NCBI GenBank assembly: GCA_964418325.1
Contig: CAYQLC010000014.1
Location: 1 to 43,331, forward strand
DNA from: IMCC26077 sp964418325
GTDB taxonomy: Bacteria > Actinomycetota > Actinomycetes > Nanopelagicales > Nanopelagicaceae
Direction of reading: 5' to 3'
DNA length: 43,331 bases
The notes below the pieces were generated by a model. That model did not search any database. It had not been told where the DNA came from and was given only the letters and a program-made list of their open reading frames with translations. Of this stretch, positions 7,932 to 17,831 are shown piece by piece (position 1 is the first letter of the stretch; each line of letters starts with the position of its first letter). A program made the position numbers and the translations under genes.

Positions 7932-8335
7932 TGGCATTGGCAGCTCGCAAGCTCAACATAACAAAATCCCTTCCAACGGCACGAACTCCAGAGCCACTGC
8001 TACGAATAGTGCAAGAGCTACGGGTTAATGATGGAAAGCCAGTGACGACAACAGCATTTGTTTCACTCGTATTTGGCGCTTTGATTACAAGCATCTTCTT
8101 GGTGATGGCTTTGAATATGGCTCTAAATCAAGATTCAATCAAACTTCATCGTCTTAAAGCGCAAGCACAGGCTATTGCCGATCAAGAAGAGGCAATTACG
8201 GCGCAAGTGGCGCGATATGCCTCACCACATATGTTGGCTAAGCGCGCGCGAGTATTAGGAATGGTGCCCAGTGGCACTCCGGAATTTCTTGATCTACGCC
8301 CGCAGGTGACGCAGAAGAATGGTGTGAAGCCATGA
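7931..8335 (+). CDS. ftsL: FtsL-like division protein
   Basis: A 134-aa bitopic membrane protein. A cytoplasmic N-terminus of about 39 residues is followed by one transmembrane helix (about 40-63) and an extracellular heptad-like stretch (about 66-95) rich in Gln, Ala and Glu, then the RARVLGMVPSGTPEF segment typical of FtsL and DivIC C-terminal regions. FtsL proteins diverge greatly in sequence, so the name rests on topology, size and position between rsmH and ftsI. It probably bridges FtsQ and FtsW/FtsI in the divisome. Start and stop are both overlapped (TAATG and ATGA), consistent with coupled translation. Confidence 0.82.
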   Translation: MALAARKLNITKSLPTARTPEPLLRIVQELRVNDGKPVTTTAFVSLVFGALITSIFLVMALNMALNQDSIKLHRLKAQAQAIADQEEAITAQVARYASPHMLAKRARVLGMVPSGTPEFLDLRPQVTQKNGVKP

Positions 8336-10152
8336 GCCCACTTCGATTGGCTCAGGGTCGGCTACGAGTGGCGCTACTCCTCGTGGGAGTGCTCTTTTTG
8401 GCCTTCTTTGTACGTTTGATTGACGTGCAAGCGGTCAACGCTAAAGCTTATGCCGAGCGCGCCACCAGAGAACTCACGCGAACGGCTCACCTTCCGGCGC
8501 CTCGAGGTGAAATTACAGATCGCAATGGAAATGTCTTAGCTCGAAGCGTTGAATCCTTAGATTTGGTAGTAGATCAGACGCTTGTGAATCGACCCGAGCG
8601 AGCAGCCGAAATCATCGCGCCAATCATCGGTAAGAGCGCCTCATATATCGAATCACGATTAACCGGAAAACGTAAGTTCGTTTATGTTGCGCGAGATATC
8701 ACTCCAGCACAGTGGAGCAAACTTAAAAGCGCCATCGCAGAAGAAAATAAGGCAGGGAAACTCTCCGAGCGAATTGGCGGATTCTTTAGCGAACGAGGTT
8801 TTCGACGCGATTATCCAGAAAAGTATCTTGCAGCCTCCCTTTTGGGTTTTGTGAATTCTGCTGGCGTTGGCGGCGGGGGCATGGAGGCATCGCTTAACCA
8901 CATCTTGGCAGGCAAAGATGGCATCTTTAATTATGAGAATGGCGGTGGACCATCAATTCCTTCCTCACGCCAGACGCTCATTCCACCTCAGCCAGGCAAA
9001 TCCGTTCGTTTGACCATTGATCGAGATTTACAGTGGGCCGCTGAGGATGCCATCAATGCTTTGGCAAAACAGACCAAGGCAACGTCGGTGAGCGCTGTCA
9101 TTATGGATCCACAAACAGGTGAGATTCTTGCCCTAGCAACTGCTCCTAGTTTCGACCCAAATAATTTCTCGCAAACTAAAGCCTCGTTATTACAAGTGCC
9201 TTCGGTACAAGAGGTTTACGAACCAGGATCAACTGGAAAAGTCATGACGATGGCAGCTGCACTTGAGGAGAAAGTGGTCACTCCAACAACTGTCTTCAAA
9301 ACTCCCGATAAGTTAAAGCGCGCTGGAAAAGCATTTAAAGATCATGAGAAACATCCCGTGTGGAAATTGACTGCAACTGGAATCATCGCCAAATCCAGCA
9401 ATGTGGGAACAATCAAAATTGCAGAACGGATGAGTGAAAATACTCTTTATTCCTACCTCCGTAAATTTGGCATTGGCGAGGGTATTGACCTGGGCTTACC
9501 AGCAGAAACTGCCGGAATCTTGCATCCGGTTGAGAAGTGGTCACGAACGACTTTCCCAACGGTCTCATTTGGACAAGGTTATTCAGTAAATACAATCCAA
9601 GCGACAAGCGTTTTTGCGACAATAGCGAATTCTGGAGTACGAGTGACTCCGAAACTTGTTGCGGGCACGAGCGATGCCTCTGGTCACTACACGGCGTCAA
9701 CTCGTTCAGAGGCTCGGCGCGTTATTTCCTCCCCAGTTGCTAAAGATTTGAGCACCATGCTCGAGAGTGTGACGCAAGAGGGTGGAACGGCTACGAAAGC
9801 TGCAATACCTGGCTACCGCGTTGCTGGAAAGACCGGAACTGCTCAGCGTTATGACAGCAAGTGCGGTTGTTACCGCGGCTACACCGCATCGTTCATTGGA
9901 TTTGCACCTGCAGATAAACCACGTTTTGTCATGAGCGTCACTGTGCAAAATCCTGTTGGCATCCACTGGGGCGGTTATCTAGGTGGGCCAGTTTTCAAAT
10001 CAGTAATCTCCTATGCTTTGAAGAACTATCGCGTTCCTCCTACAGGAGATGAATTAGTTGCATATCCGCTTGATAAAGCGGGAGTCATCAAGCAGGAAAA
10101 GCTGCGTAAAGAAGAGGAAGAAAAGTCCGCAGCAGCATCAGAAAAGAGTTGA
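8332..10152 (+). CDS. ftsI: Septal penicillin-binding protein (class B transpeptidase)
   Basis: A 606-aa class B penicillin-binding protein (FtsI, also PbpB) that crosslinks septal peptidoglycan. A single N-terminal transmembrane anchor spans about 11-30, followed by the dimerisation domain (PRGEITDRNGNVLA near 56-69) and the transpeptidase domain. All three active-site motifs are present: STGK at 300-303 with nucleophile Ser300, SSN at 355-357, and KTG at 500-502. No PASTA repeats follow. The C-terminal tail is Lys- and Glu-rich. It overlaps the ftsL stop by 4 nt and precedes murE by 2 nt. Confidence 0.96.
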   Translation: MSPLRLAQGRLRVALLLVGVLFLAFFVRLIDVQAVNAKAYAERATRELTRTAHLPAPRGEITDRNGNVLARSVESLDLVVDQTLVNRPERAAEIIAPIIGKSASYIESRLTGKRKFVYVARDITPAQWSKLKSAIAEENKAGKLSERIGGFFSERGFRRDYPEKYLAASLLGFVNSAGVGGGGMEASLNHILAGKDGIFNYENGGGPSIPSSRQTLIPPQPGKSVRLTIDRDLQWAAEDAINALAKQTKATSVSAVIMDPQTGEILALATAPSFDPNNFSQTKASLLQVPSVQEVYEPGSTGKVMTMAAALEEKVVTPTTVFKTPDKLKRAGKAFKDHEKHPVWKLTATGIIAKSSNVGTIKIAERMSENTLYSYLRKFGIGEGIDLGLPAETAGILHPVEKWSRTTFPTVSFGQGYSVNTIQATSVFATIANSGVRVTPKLVAGTSDASGHYTASTRSEARRVISSPVAKDLSTMLESVTQEGGTATKAAIPGYRVAGKTGTAQRYDSKCGCYRGYTASFIGFAPADKPRFVMSVTVQNPVGIHWGGYLGGPVFKSVISYALKNYRVPPTGDELVAYPLDKAGVIKQEKLRKEEEEKSAAASEKS

Positions 10153-10154
10153 GC

Positions 10155-11660
10155 ATGCGAGATCTCTTGCAATACGAATATTCGCGAACCCTCAATCAAA
10201 TCTCAGATTTTCTGGAAATATCTCATGCTGCCAATAATCCCTTGATTCGGGGGCTTACCTTAAATTCGAAAGAGGTCAGAGCTGGTGATCTATTCGTTGC
10301 CCTACAAGGAATCCATACACACGGTATATCTTTTCTAGACGAAGTGATTCGTGCTGGTGCGGTAGCGGTTCTCACTGATCACAACGGATACGAATCTGCC
10401 ATTAAGACTCATTCCAATCAAAGCGATGCTCTTCCAATTCTTGCCGCTCGAGATGTGCGCGGGGCGCTGGGACCATTGGCATCCTGGTTTTATGGAGTTC
10501 CCTCACACGATTTGCGTCTATACGGAGTCACAGGAACTAATGGAAAAACAACGGTCTCCTATCTACTAGATCACATTTGGCGTGAGAATCGTCGGGAGTC
10601 TGGGTTGATGGGCACCGTTGAGGTAAAAATCGCTGGCGATCGATATCCAAGTACGCGTACTACCCTTGAAGCACCAGATCTACAGGCGCTGCTTGCAACA
10701 TTTAGTGAACGACATATTAGAAATGTAGTAATGGAAGTTTCGAGCCACGCCTTAGCACTCCACCGAGTGGATGGTGCGCGCTTTGCCACAGTTGCATTCA
10801 CTAATCTCTCACAGGATCATTTGGATTTTCATGGTGACATGGAGAGTTATTTCAAAGCCAAGAAAAGACTATTTACTCTCTCGTTTGCTGAGAGCGCCAT
10901 TATCAATGTTGATACCGAGTGGGGCCGTCGTCTCTACCACGAAGCTTCGATTCCAGCTCTAGACCTCTCTCTCACTAATCGAAAAGCGGGCTGGCATTTG
11001 ATTGAGCGAATGCCGCACGGAGCAGGAGGGATGCAGTTTGCGGTTCGTGGGCCAAATGGAGTGCTGCTGGATGTGCGTACTCCACTTGTCGGCGAATACA
11101 ACATAGCTAATGCCATGATGGCAATAGCCTTGGCAGTAGATAGTGGGATTGATCCTTTAGCTGCCGCAGATGCCTTATCAAATGCGAATGGCGCCCCCGG
11201 TCGACTAGAGCGAATCGATCATCCTGATGGAGTGAGCGTTCTTATCGATTACGCACACTCTCCAGATGCAGTCGAACGAGTGATTTCAGCAGTTAAGGCA
11301 AACACCCCCGGGCGAGTCATCGGCATTCTTGGTTGTGGCGGTAATCGAGATTCAAGTAAGCGACCATTGATGGGGGCTGCATTAGCTACAGGTTGTGATC
11401 TCGCGATTTTTACGAGTGATAACCCCCGAGGCGAATCCGCAGAGGCAATCATTGCAGAGATGGGTCCCGATAGATTTTCAAATGTCGAGGTAGAAATCGA
11501 TCGGCGCAAGGCGATTGAACGTGGATTAGCGTTGGCAATAAAAGGAGATGTCCTTCTAATTCTTGGAAAGGGACATGAATCGGGTCAGGAGATTAAAGGG
11601 GTAATTCATCCCTTTAACGATCGTGATGTGGCGCGAGAATTAATAGGTAAAGGCAGATGA
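10155..11660 (+). CDS. murE: UDP-MurNAc-L-Ala-D-Glu:meso-DAP ligase
   Basis: Mur ligase that adds the third residue of the stem peptide; 501 aa. The ATP-binding loop TGTNGKTT is at about 126-133. The specificity motif DNPR at 422-425 is the one found in ligases for meso-diaminopimelate; lysine-adding enzymes differ here. A meso-DAP cell wall is therefore predicted. A TTG at 10149 is an alternative start, but the purine run agaaaagag (10140-10148) is spaced correctly only for the ATG at 10155. The next gene, murF, overlaps its stop by 4 nt (ATGA). Confidence 0.95.
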   Translation: MRDLLQYEYSRTLNQISDFLEISHAANNPLIRGLTLNSKEVRAGDLFVALQGIHTHGISFLDEVIRAGAVAVLTDHNGYESAIKTHSNQSDALPILAARDVRGALGPLASWFYGVPSHDLRLYGVTGTNGKTTVSYLLDHIWRENRRESGLMGTVEVKIAGDRYPSTRTTLEAPDLQALLATFSERHIRNVVMEVSSHALALHRVDGARFATVAFTNLSQDHLDFHGDMESYFKAKKRLFTLSFAESAIINVDTEWGRRLYHEASIPALDLSLTNRKAGWHLIERMPHGAGGMQFAVRGPNGVLLDVRTPLVGEYNIANAMMAIALAVDSGIDPLAAADALSNANGAPGRLERIDHPDGVSVLIDYAHSPDAVERVISAVKANTPGRVIGILGCGGNRDSSKRPLMGAALATGCDLAIFTSDNPRGESAEAIIAEMGPDRFSNVEVEIDRRKAIERGLALAIKGDVLLILGKGHESGQEIKGVIHPFNDRDVARELIGKGR

Positions 11661-13039
11661 TTACACTCTCGGTTGGTGAAGTTGCAGAAATAGTTGGTGG
11701 TGTCGCATATGGGGATCACGCCGCGCTTATCACCAGAGAGCCATTCTTCGATTCACGAAAGCCAATCTCGGGTGGTTTATTTCTAGCGCTCAAGGGAGAA
11801 CAAGTCGATGGTCATGATTTTGCCCAAGAAGCTATTGCGGGTGGTGCGACTACAGCGCTAACTACTCGTGCGATAGATGGTCCATGCATTGTCGTAGCGG
11901 ATGTCTTGGTTGCGATTAGCGAGCTAGCAGCGGAAGTTCGCAGGAGACTTCCTGAGATGAGGGTGGTCGGTATAACCGGCTCACAAGGAAAGACCACGAC
12001 GAAAGATATTACTCGGCATGTTCTTGCACTTGTTGGCGAGACGATTGCTCCAGAGCAATCATTCAATAACGACTTAGGTGTGCCATTAACACTCTTGCGG
12101 GCAAGTGCGACGACAAAATTCTGCGTTCTGGAGATGGGCGCCAGACATGTAGGGGATATAGCGCGCTTAGTGAAGATGGCGCAACCAAATGTTGGAGTGG
12201 TCCTGGTTGTGGGGAGTGCACACATCGGGGAGTTTGGTTCTCGAGAGAAGATTGCTCAGACGAAATCTGAGATCGTGTCAAATTTATCTACAGATTCGAT
12301 AGCGATACTTGGAACTTATGATGAATTCACTCCAAATATGTCTAAAGTTACTGGAGCAAAAGTCATGTACTTCGGTGAGAAGTCCATGTGTAACGTGCGA
12401 GCAGCTGATGTGGAGATTCGCGAGGGCTGTGCACATTTTGATTTGGTCACCAGCGCCGGACGCGAGCCAGTAGCACTTCGCCTTATCGGTCGCCATCAGA
12501 TACCCAATGCACTGGCTGCCGCAGCTATCGCAACGGCATTTCAGATTCCGTTAGACAAAATTGCCAGTGGGCTTTCTACCGCCGAGATTGCGAGTAAGTG
12601 GCGGATGGAGTTATCAGAGGTGGGTTCGATTTTGCTCATCAATGATTCATACAATGCCAATCCCGAGAGCATGAAGGCTGCCCTAGAAACACTTCGCTAT
12701 TTCGCCCAAGAGCGTGGCGGTCGCGCCTGGGCATTTATTGGTCGAATGCATGAGCTAGGGGAGAGCTCTGCTGCTGATCATGAGGCAATTGTCGCGCACG
12801 CTGCTCACCTAGAGATTGATCATGTGATTTCAATCGGTACTCCGGAATACCTGGATCGCGGTGGAGATTTGGTTCAACATGTAACTTCCTTCGAGGAAGC
12901 ACTGGTAATTTCCAAGGAAATTAGCTCGGGAGATGTGATACTAGTCAAGGGTTCACGTGCCGAAGGGTTAGATAAATTAAGTGAGATGCTTAAGGAATCC
13001 TTAGAGCGCGAGATCTCACCAGAAGATGAGAATGGGTAG
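11657..13039 (+). CDS. murF: UDP-MurNAc-tripeptide:D-Ala-D-Ala ligase
   Basis: Completes the cytoplasmic UDP-MurNAc-pentapeptide by adding D-Ala-D-Ala; 460 aa, the usual family size. The P-loop GITGSQGKTTTKD is at about 105-117, followed by the MurF-type LEMGARHVGDI. The central NDSYNANPESMKAAL and the C-terminal VLVKGSRAEGLD are typical of MurF and separate it from MurE. It begins inside the murE stop (ATGA) and ends 11 nt before mraY. Confidence 0.96.
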   Translation: MITLSVGEVAEIVGGVAYGDHAALITREPFFDSRKPISGGLFLALKGEQVDGHDFAQEAIAGGATTALTTRAIDGPCIVVADVLVAISELAAEVRRRLPEMRVVGITGSQGKTTTKDITRHVLALVGETIAPEQSFNNDLGVPLTLLRASATTKFCVLEMGARHVGDIARLVKMAQPNVGVVLVVGSAHIGEFGSREKIAQTKSEIVSNLSTDSIAILGTYDEFTPNMSKVTGAKVMYFGEKSMCNVRAADVEIREGCAHFDLVTSAGREPVALRLIGRHQIPNALAAAAIATAFQIPLDKIASGLSTAEIASKWRMELSEVGSILLINDSYNANPESMKAALETLRYFAQERGGRAWAFIGRMHELGESSAADHEAIVAHAAHLEIDHVISIGTPEYLDRGGDLVQHVTSFEEALVISKEISSGDVILVKGSRAEGLDKLSEMLKESLEREISPEDENG

Positions 13040-13050
13040 GTAGGGCAGCG

Positions 13051-14109
13051 ATGCGAGGGATACTTTCCGCCGGGGCCTTAGCTTTCCTTTTCGCATTTTT
13101 TGGAACCCCTGCTGCCATCAAACTTTTGGTCAAACGTGGGTATGGCCAATTTATTCGGGATGATGGCCCGACCTCGCACCACACAAAACGAGGAACCCCA
13201 ACAATGGGCGGCACGGTGATTATCGCTTCGGTAATTGCCAGTTATTTCCTCACGCATTTAATCACCCAGCGCGCCGTCACTGTCTCGGCTTTACTTGTGC
13301 TCGGTTTGATGACGGGTCTGGGTTTTGTCGGATTTCTTGATGATTGGTTAAAAGTATCCAAACAGCGCTCACTAGGTTTACGTGCGCGAACAAAAATGCT
13401 TGGCCAGAGCGTTGTAGCTATCGCCTTCGCTGTGGCTGGTCTTAACTTCCCCGATGAGCGGGGATTAACCCCAGTATCGCTCAACCTTTCTACTGTTCGC
13501 GATACCTCCATTAAATTAGGTGTCGTTCTAGTTGTTATCTGGGTTTTCCTGATGATTACTGCAACGAGCAATGGCGTAAACCTAACCGATGGTTTAGATG
13601 GCTTAGCCACCGGAGCGGCGGTGATGAGTTTTGGAGCCTTCATTCTTATCGGAGTTTGGGAGTTTGGACAGAGTTGTGCAATCGCGGCTGGCCCCAAATG
13701 TTACGAAGTTCGTGATCCGCTCGATCTTGCAGTTCTCGCCGCCGCTTTAAGTGGCGCATGCTTTGCTTTCTTATGGTGGAATGCAAGTCCGGCAAAGATA
13801 TTCATGGGTGATACGGGATCACTTGCCCTAGGCGGTGCGCTTGCTGGGCTAGCAATCACTTTGCGAACTCAGTTATTGCTAGTGCTCCTTGGCGGCTTAT
13901 TTGCTGTGATTACACTTTCAGTGATCTTGCAAGTCGTTTATTTCAAAGTCTCGGGTGGTAAACGAATATTTCGCATGGCCCCCCTCCAACATCATTTCGA
14001 GTTACTCGGTTGGGGCGAGGTGACCATCGTGATTCGATTTTGGATTATCGCTGGCATATTAGTTGCTGCTGGTTTAGGCCTGTTTTATGGCGCGTGGGTC
14101 TCAGGTTAG
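13051..14109 (+). CDS. mraY: Phospho-MurNAc-pentapeptide translocase
   Basis: Integral membrane enzyme that transfers phospho-MurNAc-pentapeptide to undecaprenyl phosphate to form lipid I; 352 aa with about ten hydrophobic helices. GFLDDWLKV contains the conserved Asp pair, NLTDGLDGLATG and FMGDTGSLALGG are further active-site loops, and APLQHHFELLGW corresponds to the family's HHH motif with Gln in the first position. That change can occur within the family and I do not take it as inactivation. The 11-nt spacer after murF contains taggg, a plausible ribosome binding site. The stop is 14 nt before the murD ATG. Confidence 0.96.
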   Translation: MRGILSAGALAFLFAFFGTPAAIKLLVKRGYGQFIRDDGPTSHHTKRGTPTMGGTVIIASVIASYFLTHLITQRAVTVSALLVLGLMTGLGFVGFLDDWLKVSKQRSLGLRARTKMLGQSVVAIAFAVAGLNFPDERGLTPVSLNLSTVRDTSIKLGVVLVVIWVFLMITATSNGVNLTDGLDGLATGAAVMSFGAFILIGVWEFGQSCAIAAGPKCYEVRDPLDLAVLAAALSGACFAFLWWNASPAKIFMGDTGSLALGGALAGLAITLRTQLLLVLLGGLFAVITLSVILQVVYFKVSGGKRIFRMAPLQHHFELLGWGEVTIVIRFWIIAGILVAAGLGLFYGAWVSG

Positions 14110-14123
14110 GCACCTTTATTAAC

Positions 14124-15551
14124 ATGTCGAAGATTTTGGTTGCCGGTCTTGGTGTAACTGGCGAAGCAACCGCGCGCTCGCTTAAAAAACTCGGCCATCA
14201 AGTCACCGTATATGAGGAACGCGACGATCAACGTCATCGAGAGCTGGCCAGTGAACTAGCCAGTATCGGAATCAACGTAACCTTCAAGAGTCCAGAAGAA
14301 TTTCCCTCTCTAGTGATTACCTCTCCTGGCTGGCGTCCTGACCATCCGCTTTTAGTTGAGGCGCAAACTCAAGGAGTTCGGGTAGTAGGGGAGATTGAAT
14401 TCGCATTCCTCCATGACCGAATGGAATTCCTCGAGGCAGCAGGAAAGCGAAAAAAACGAAAATGGATTGGCATTACTGGAACCAACGGCAAGACAACGAC
14501 CGTGGGGATGACTGAAGCAATTTTCAAAGCAGCCGGGCTCTCCGCGATTGCTTGTGGCAATGTAGGAACTCCTGCAATTGAGATAGTAACCGGGAGTGAA
14601 TTTTACGAGTACTTGATCGTAGAGCTCTCATCTTTTCAATTGCATTGGAGTTCTGCGCTAGAACTTGATGCTGCGGCTTTATTGAATATCGACGATGACC
14701 ATCTAGATTGGCACGGTAACTTTTCAGCTTACCTTGACGCAAAAATGAAAATCTTCGATGGTGCATCTCACGCTCTCATCAATGCCGATGATCCTAAACT
14801 CCACGATTCCTTGAACGCTCTACTGGCTAAGCGCGAGGTCACTACATTCACCCTGCAAGTTCCTCAATTCGGCCAATTAGGTTTGGTCGAGGATTTACTC
14901 ATTGATAGAGCCTTTACTGGATCTCAAAGTACTGCGATGGAGTTGGCCGAACTGGCAGATATCAATCCACCGGCGCCACATAATGTCTCGAATGCGCTTG
15001 CATCAGCAGGTCTTGCACGAGTCTTCGATATTTCAGCCGATGCAATCCAGCAGGGATTACGGAACTTCACTCCTGGGCACCATCGAATCGAGATGATTGC
15101 AGTCTCTAATTCACATGGTGTGAAGTGGGTGAATGATTCCAAAGCAACTAACCCTCATGCGACCAATGCATCGTTAGCCGCCTTTGACTCAGTGGTTTGG
15201 ATTGCCGGGGGATTAGCCAAAGGGGCAGATATGTCTACCCTCGTGCGGCGAAGAGCTAGCCAGATTCGAGCTGCTGTGTTGATTGGAACTGATCGTGATC
15301 TGATCGCATCTGCGCTCATGGAGTACGCACCCTCGGCGAAAATTATTCTCGTCGATGAAGATATAACCCTCGATGGCGAAGAGCGTTCGCGACAGTTGAT
15401 GCGTGATGCAGTCCTTGCCGCCGGCAAGGTGGCAGAGCCAGGAGACACTGTGCTTCTCGCCCCAGCATGTGCCTCGATGGATCAATTCCAGTCCTATGCG
15501 CAACGAGGAGAGTTCTTTACCGAGGCCGTTCAAGAATTGCTTGGTGAGTAA
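14124..15551 (+). CDS. murD: UDP-MurNAc-L-alanine:D-glutamate ligase
   Basis: Second Mur ligase of the pathway, adding D-glutamate; 475 aa from the ATG at 14124. The N-terminal Rossmann-like domain starts SKILVAGLGVTGEATARSL, and the ATP loop GITGTNGKTTTV is at about 116-127. LNIDDDHLDWHG and WVNDSKATNPHAT are strong MurD signatures, and LLAPACASMDQF marks the C-terminal domain. An open frame continues upstream inside mraY, but that would add 38 residues not seen in the family, so the internal ATG is chosen. The ribosome binding site (ttagg) is weak. Confidence 0.95.
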   Translation: MSKILVAGLGVTGEATARSLKKLGHQVTVYEERDDQRHRELASELASIGINVTFKSPEEFPSLVITSPGWRPDHPLLVEAQTQGVRVVGEIEFAFLHDRMEFLEAAGKRKKRKWIGITGTNGKTTTVGMTEAIFKAAGLSAIACGNVGTPAIEIVTGSEFYEYLIVELSSFQLHWSSALELDAAALLNIDDDHLDWHGNFSAYLDAKMKIFDGASHALINADDPKLHDSLNALLAKREVTTFTLQVPQFGQLGLVEDLLIDRAFTGSQSTAMELAELADINPPAPHNVSNALASAGLARVFDISADAIQQGLRNFTPGHHRIEMIAVSNSHGVKWVNDSKATNPHATNASLAAFDSVVWIAGGLAKGADMSTLVRRRASQIRAAVLIGTDRDLIASALMEYAPSAKIILVDEDITLDGEERSRQLMRDAVLAAGKVAEPGDTVLLAPACASMDQFQSYAQRGEFFTEAVQELLGE

Positions 15552-15552
15552 T

Positions 15553-16734
15553 GTGACGGAAAATCGTAAATCGTTACTCACTCACCCCACCGCACCGTTC
15601 TACATTCTCCTCTCAGGCATGGGAGTGCTCATCTTTATGGGCTTGCTCATGGTGCTCTCAGCCTCCGGCGTAAGGGCATACGCTAACTCTGGTTCCTCAT
15701 TTGCAATTGTAGGCAGACAGCTGATGTGGTTTACGGCTGGATTAGCAATGGGCTACATCGCCTTTCGAATGCCGACTAAAGGTTGGCGCAGAATTTCACC
15801 GATGTTGGTTATCGCATCGGTAGCCATGTTAGCTCTGGTCTTCGTTGATGGTATCGGACTTGAGATAAATGGAAACCGGAACTGGATTCATCTTGGTCCA
15901 ATCACCATTCAACCCAGCGAATTCTCCAAAATGGCATTGATTGTTTGGGGCGCATTTATCCTCGCTCGAGTCGAGCGCGGTGAGTTTTTGCGTAACCAAG
16001 GCACCGGCGCGCTGTTATGTGGTTTTGGTTTTATCTCCCTCTTAATTTTGGCTGGAAAAGATATCGGAACGGTCATGGTGCTCGCGTTGATTCTTCTGGG
16101 AATGCTCTTCGTATCTGGCGAGCGAGTTACTCGCCTACTGGTCATCGGAGGAGTCTGTCTCTCCGCAATTCTTGCCCTTGCCTTGTTGCGTCCAGCGCTG
16201 CTTAGCCGACTTACCGCATTTTTAGATCCCTTTTCAGCGGCGAACTATCTGGGCCTAGGTTGGCAACCAGCGCATTCACGAATGGCGTTGGCCACTGGTG
16301 GAATTTTTGGCGTTGGTCTCGGTGGCAGCAGGCAGAAGTGGGGCAACCTTGGACCAGAAGCCCATACCGATTTTATCTTCGCGGTGATTGGGGAGGAGAT
16401 TGGCCTCCTAGGTACGACGATAGTTCTATTAGCTTTCTTCATGATTGCATGGGCTGGGATCAAAATCGCAATCACTACGCGTGATCCTTTCTCACGTTAT
16501 GCAGTTGCTGGAGTGACCATTTGGATCATCGCGCAAGCATCAATCAATATCGGCTCAGTCACGGGCGTTTTCCCAGTGGTGGGTTTGCCAATGCCACTTG
16601 TTTCTTACGGCGGTTCTGCGTTGATCACTTCTATGGTTGGACTGGCTTTCATTCTTGGGGTAGCAAGGCGCGAGCCGCAGGCGAAAGAAATTTTCGATTC
16701 ACGACAAAAGATTCTTGAGTGGCGCAAACGATGA
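15553..16734 (+). CDS. ftsW: Septal peptidoglycan polymerase FtsW (SEDS)
   Basis: SEDS-family glycosyltransferase that polymerises lipid II at the septum with FtsI; 393 aa and about ten transmembrane helices. LGLGWQPAHSRMALATGG, GGSRQKWGNLGPEAHTD and FAVIGEEIGLLG form the conserved periplasmic catalytic region; PMPLVSYGGSAL is the C-terminal signature. The GTG at 15553 sits 1 nt after the murD stop with ggtgag upstream. In-frame alternatives are GTG 15544 and TTG 15541. A much longer open frame inside murD is rejected. The gene order murD-ftsW-murG favours FtsW over RodA. Confidence 0.94.
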   Translation: MTENRKSLLTHPTAPFYILLSGMGVLIFMGLLMVLSASGVRAYANSGSSFAIVGRQLMWFTAGLAMGYIAFRMPTKGWRRISPMLVIASVAMLALVFVDGIGLEINGNRNWIHLGPITIQPSEFSKMALIVWGAFILARVERGEFLRNQGTGALLCGFGFISLLILAGKDIGTVMVLALILLGMLFVSGERVTRLLVIGGVCLSAILALALLRPALLSRLTAFLDPFSAANYLGLGWQPAHSRMALATGGIFGVGLGGSRQKWGNLGPEAHTDFIFAVIGEEIGLLGTTIVLLAFFMIAWAGIKIAITTRDPFSRYAVAGVTIWIIAQASINIGSVTGVFPVVGLPMPLVSYGGSALITSMVGLAFILGVARREPQAKEIFDSRQKILEWRKR

Positions 16735-17831
16735 GCGAACAGAAGAGAGAAATTTCAGTGCTATTCGCTGGTGGCGGGACTGCTGGACATCTGCTCCCTG
16801 CGCTAGCAGTTGAGGCCGAACTTAAGCGACTCTTAGCTGCGAACCCAGGATTGCACCTCGCAACGCATTTTTTAGCTACTACTCAAGGAGCTGAGCGAAA
16901 AATCCTTGAGGAGCAAGGAGCCAGTTACCACATCGTTCCTAAGACCGACTTTCCGCGAGGTCTGGGTATTCGAACGCTGACATTTATCCCGCGCCTTCTG
17001 CTGGCAATTATTCGCACCATTCCATTGGCTCGAAAGGTGGATGTTGTCATCGGTTTTGGTGGTTATGTAGCCCTGCCGGCATATATCGCTGCGTTCATCG
17101 TCAGAAAACCATTGATCGTCCATGAAGCAAATGCTGTTCCTGGATTAGCCAATCGGTTGGGTAGATTTCTTGCCACCATCACCCTCACTAATTTCGCCAT
17201 TCCGGAGTGGACTGATTCCAGAGCAATTGGACTTCCTATTCGCGAGGAAATTTGGAGAATTGGGTCGATGAATAGCGCTGAACGCGAATCAGCACAAGTA
17301 CATGCCCGAGAAAGTTTTCACTTGGAGAGAAAGCGGAAAACTATTCTTATTTTTGGTGGCTCTCTGGGCGCTGCAAAACTCAATTCCACAATAGTGCAGG
17401 CGCTCGATGAACTACTCGAACGCGGATTCCAAGTACTTCATGGAACTGGCCCAGCAAAGAATAATAACTCTCACCACACGCGCGCTGGATACCATCCCGT
17501 CGCTTATATTTCTGAGATGGATTTAGCCTATCTCGCCGCAGATATCGTGATTGCACGTAGCGGTGCAGGAACGTGTGCTGAGATTGCAGCCACGGGTATT
17601 CCAGCGCTTCTAGTTCCGTTGCCCATCGGCAATGGTGAACAAAGTAAGAACGCCGCACAATTGCTAAATCGCGGCAACCTGCAGATGATTGAGAATGAGA
17701 AACTCACCCCAGCCCTTCTGATTAGCGCGGTAGATGAGTTATCACAGAGAGGAATGCTTCCTCATCGAGAGAGTCATTCGTCAGCTGAAGAGATTGCAAA
17801 AATTATCCTTCAATCCAGTGGAGTGCGATGA
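16731..17831 (+). CDS. murG: UDP-GlcNAc:lipid I GlcNAc transferase
   Basis: GT-B glycosyltransferase at the inner membrane face that converts lipid I to lipid II; 366 aa. The G-loop GGGTAGHLLPALA is at about 14-26, GFGGYVALPAYIAA and VHEANAVPGLANRLG follow, GGSLGAAKLN opens the C-terminal domain, and SGAGTCAEIAATGIPALLVPLP is the UDP-GlcNAc binding signature. The ATG at 16731 overlaps the ftsW stop (ATGA); an in-frame TTG 12 nt earlier is less likely. Confidence 0.96.
   Translation: MSEQKREISVLFAGGGTAGHLLPALAVEAELKRLLAANPGLHLATHFLATTQGAERKILEEQGASYHIVPKTDFPRGLGIRTLTFIPRLLLAIIRTIPLARKVDVVIGFGGYVALPAYIAAFIVRKPLIVHEANAVPGLANRLGRFLATITLTNFAIPEWTDSRAIGLPIREEIWRIGSMNSAERESAQVHARESFHLERKRKTILIFGGSLGAAKLNSTIVQALDELLERGFQVLHGTGPAKNNNSHHTRAGYHPVAYISEMDLAYLAADIVIARSGAGTCAEIAATGIPALLVPLPIGNGEQSKNAAQLLNRGNLQMIENEKLTPALLISAVDELSQRGMLPHRESHSSAEEIAKIILQSSGVR

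Noticed and set aside
14010..14123. Extended N-terminus of murD starting inside mraY
   Set aside because: MurD normally begins at the SKILVAGLG strand; the extra 38 residues are the mraY sequence read out of frame.
15403..15552. Extended N-terminus of ftsW starting inside murD
   Set aside because: The extra 50 residues are hydrophilic and correspond to murD in another frame; GTG 15553 is well placed.
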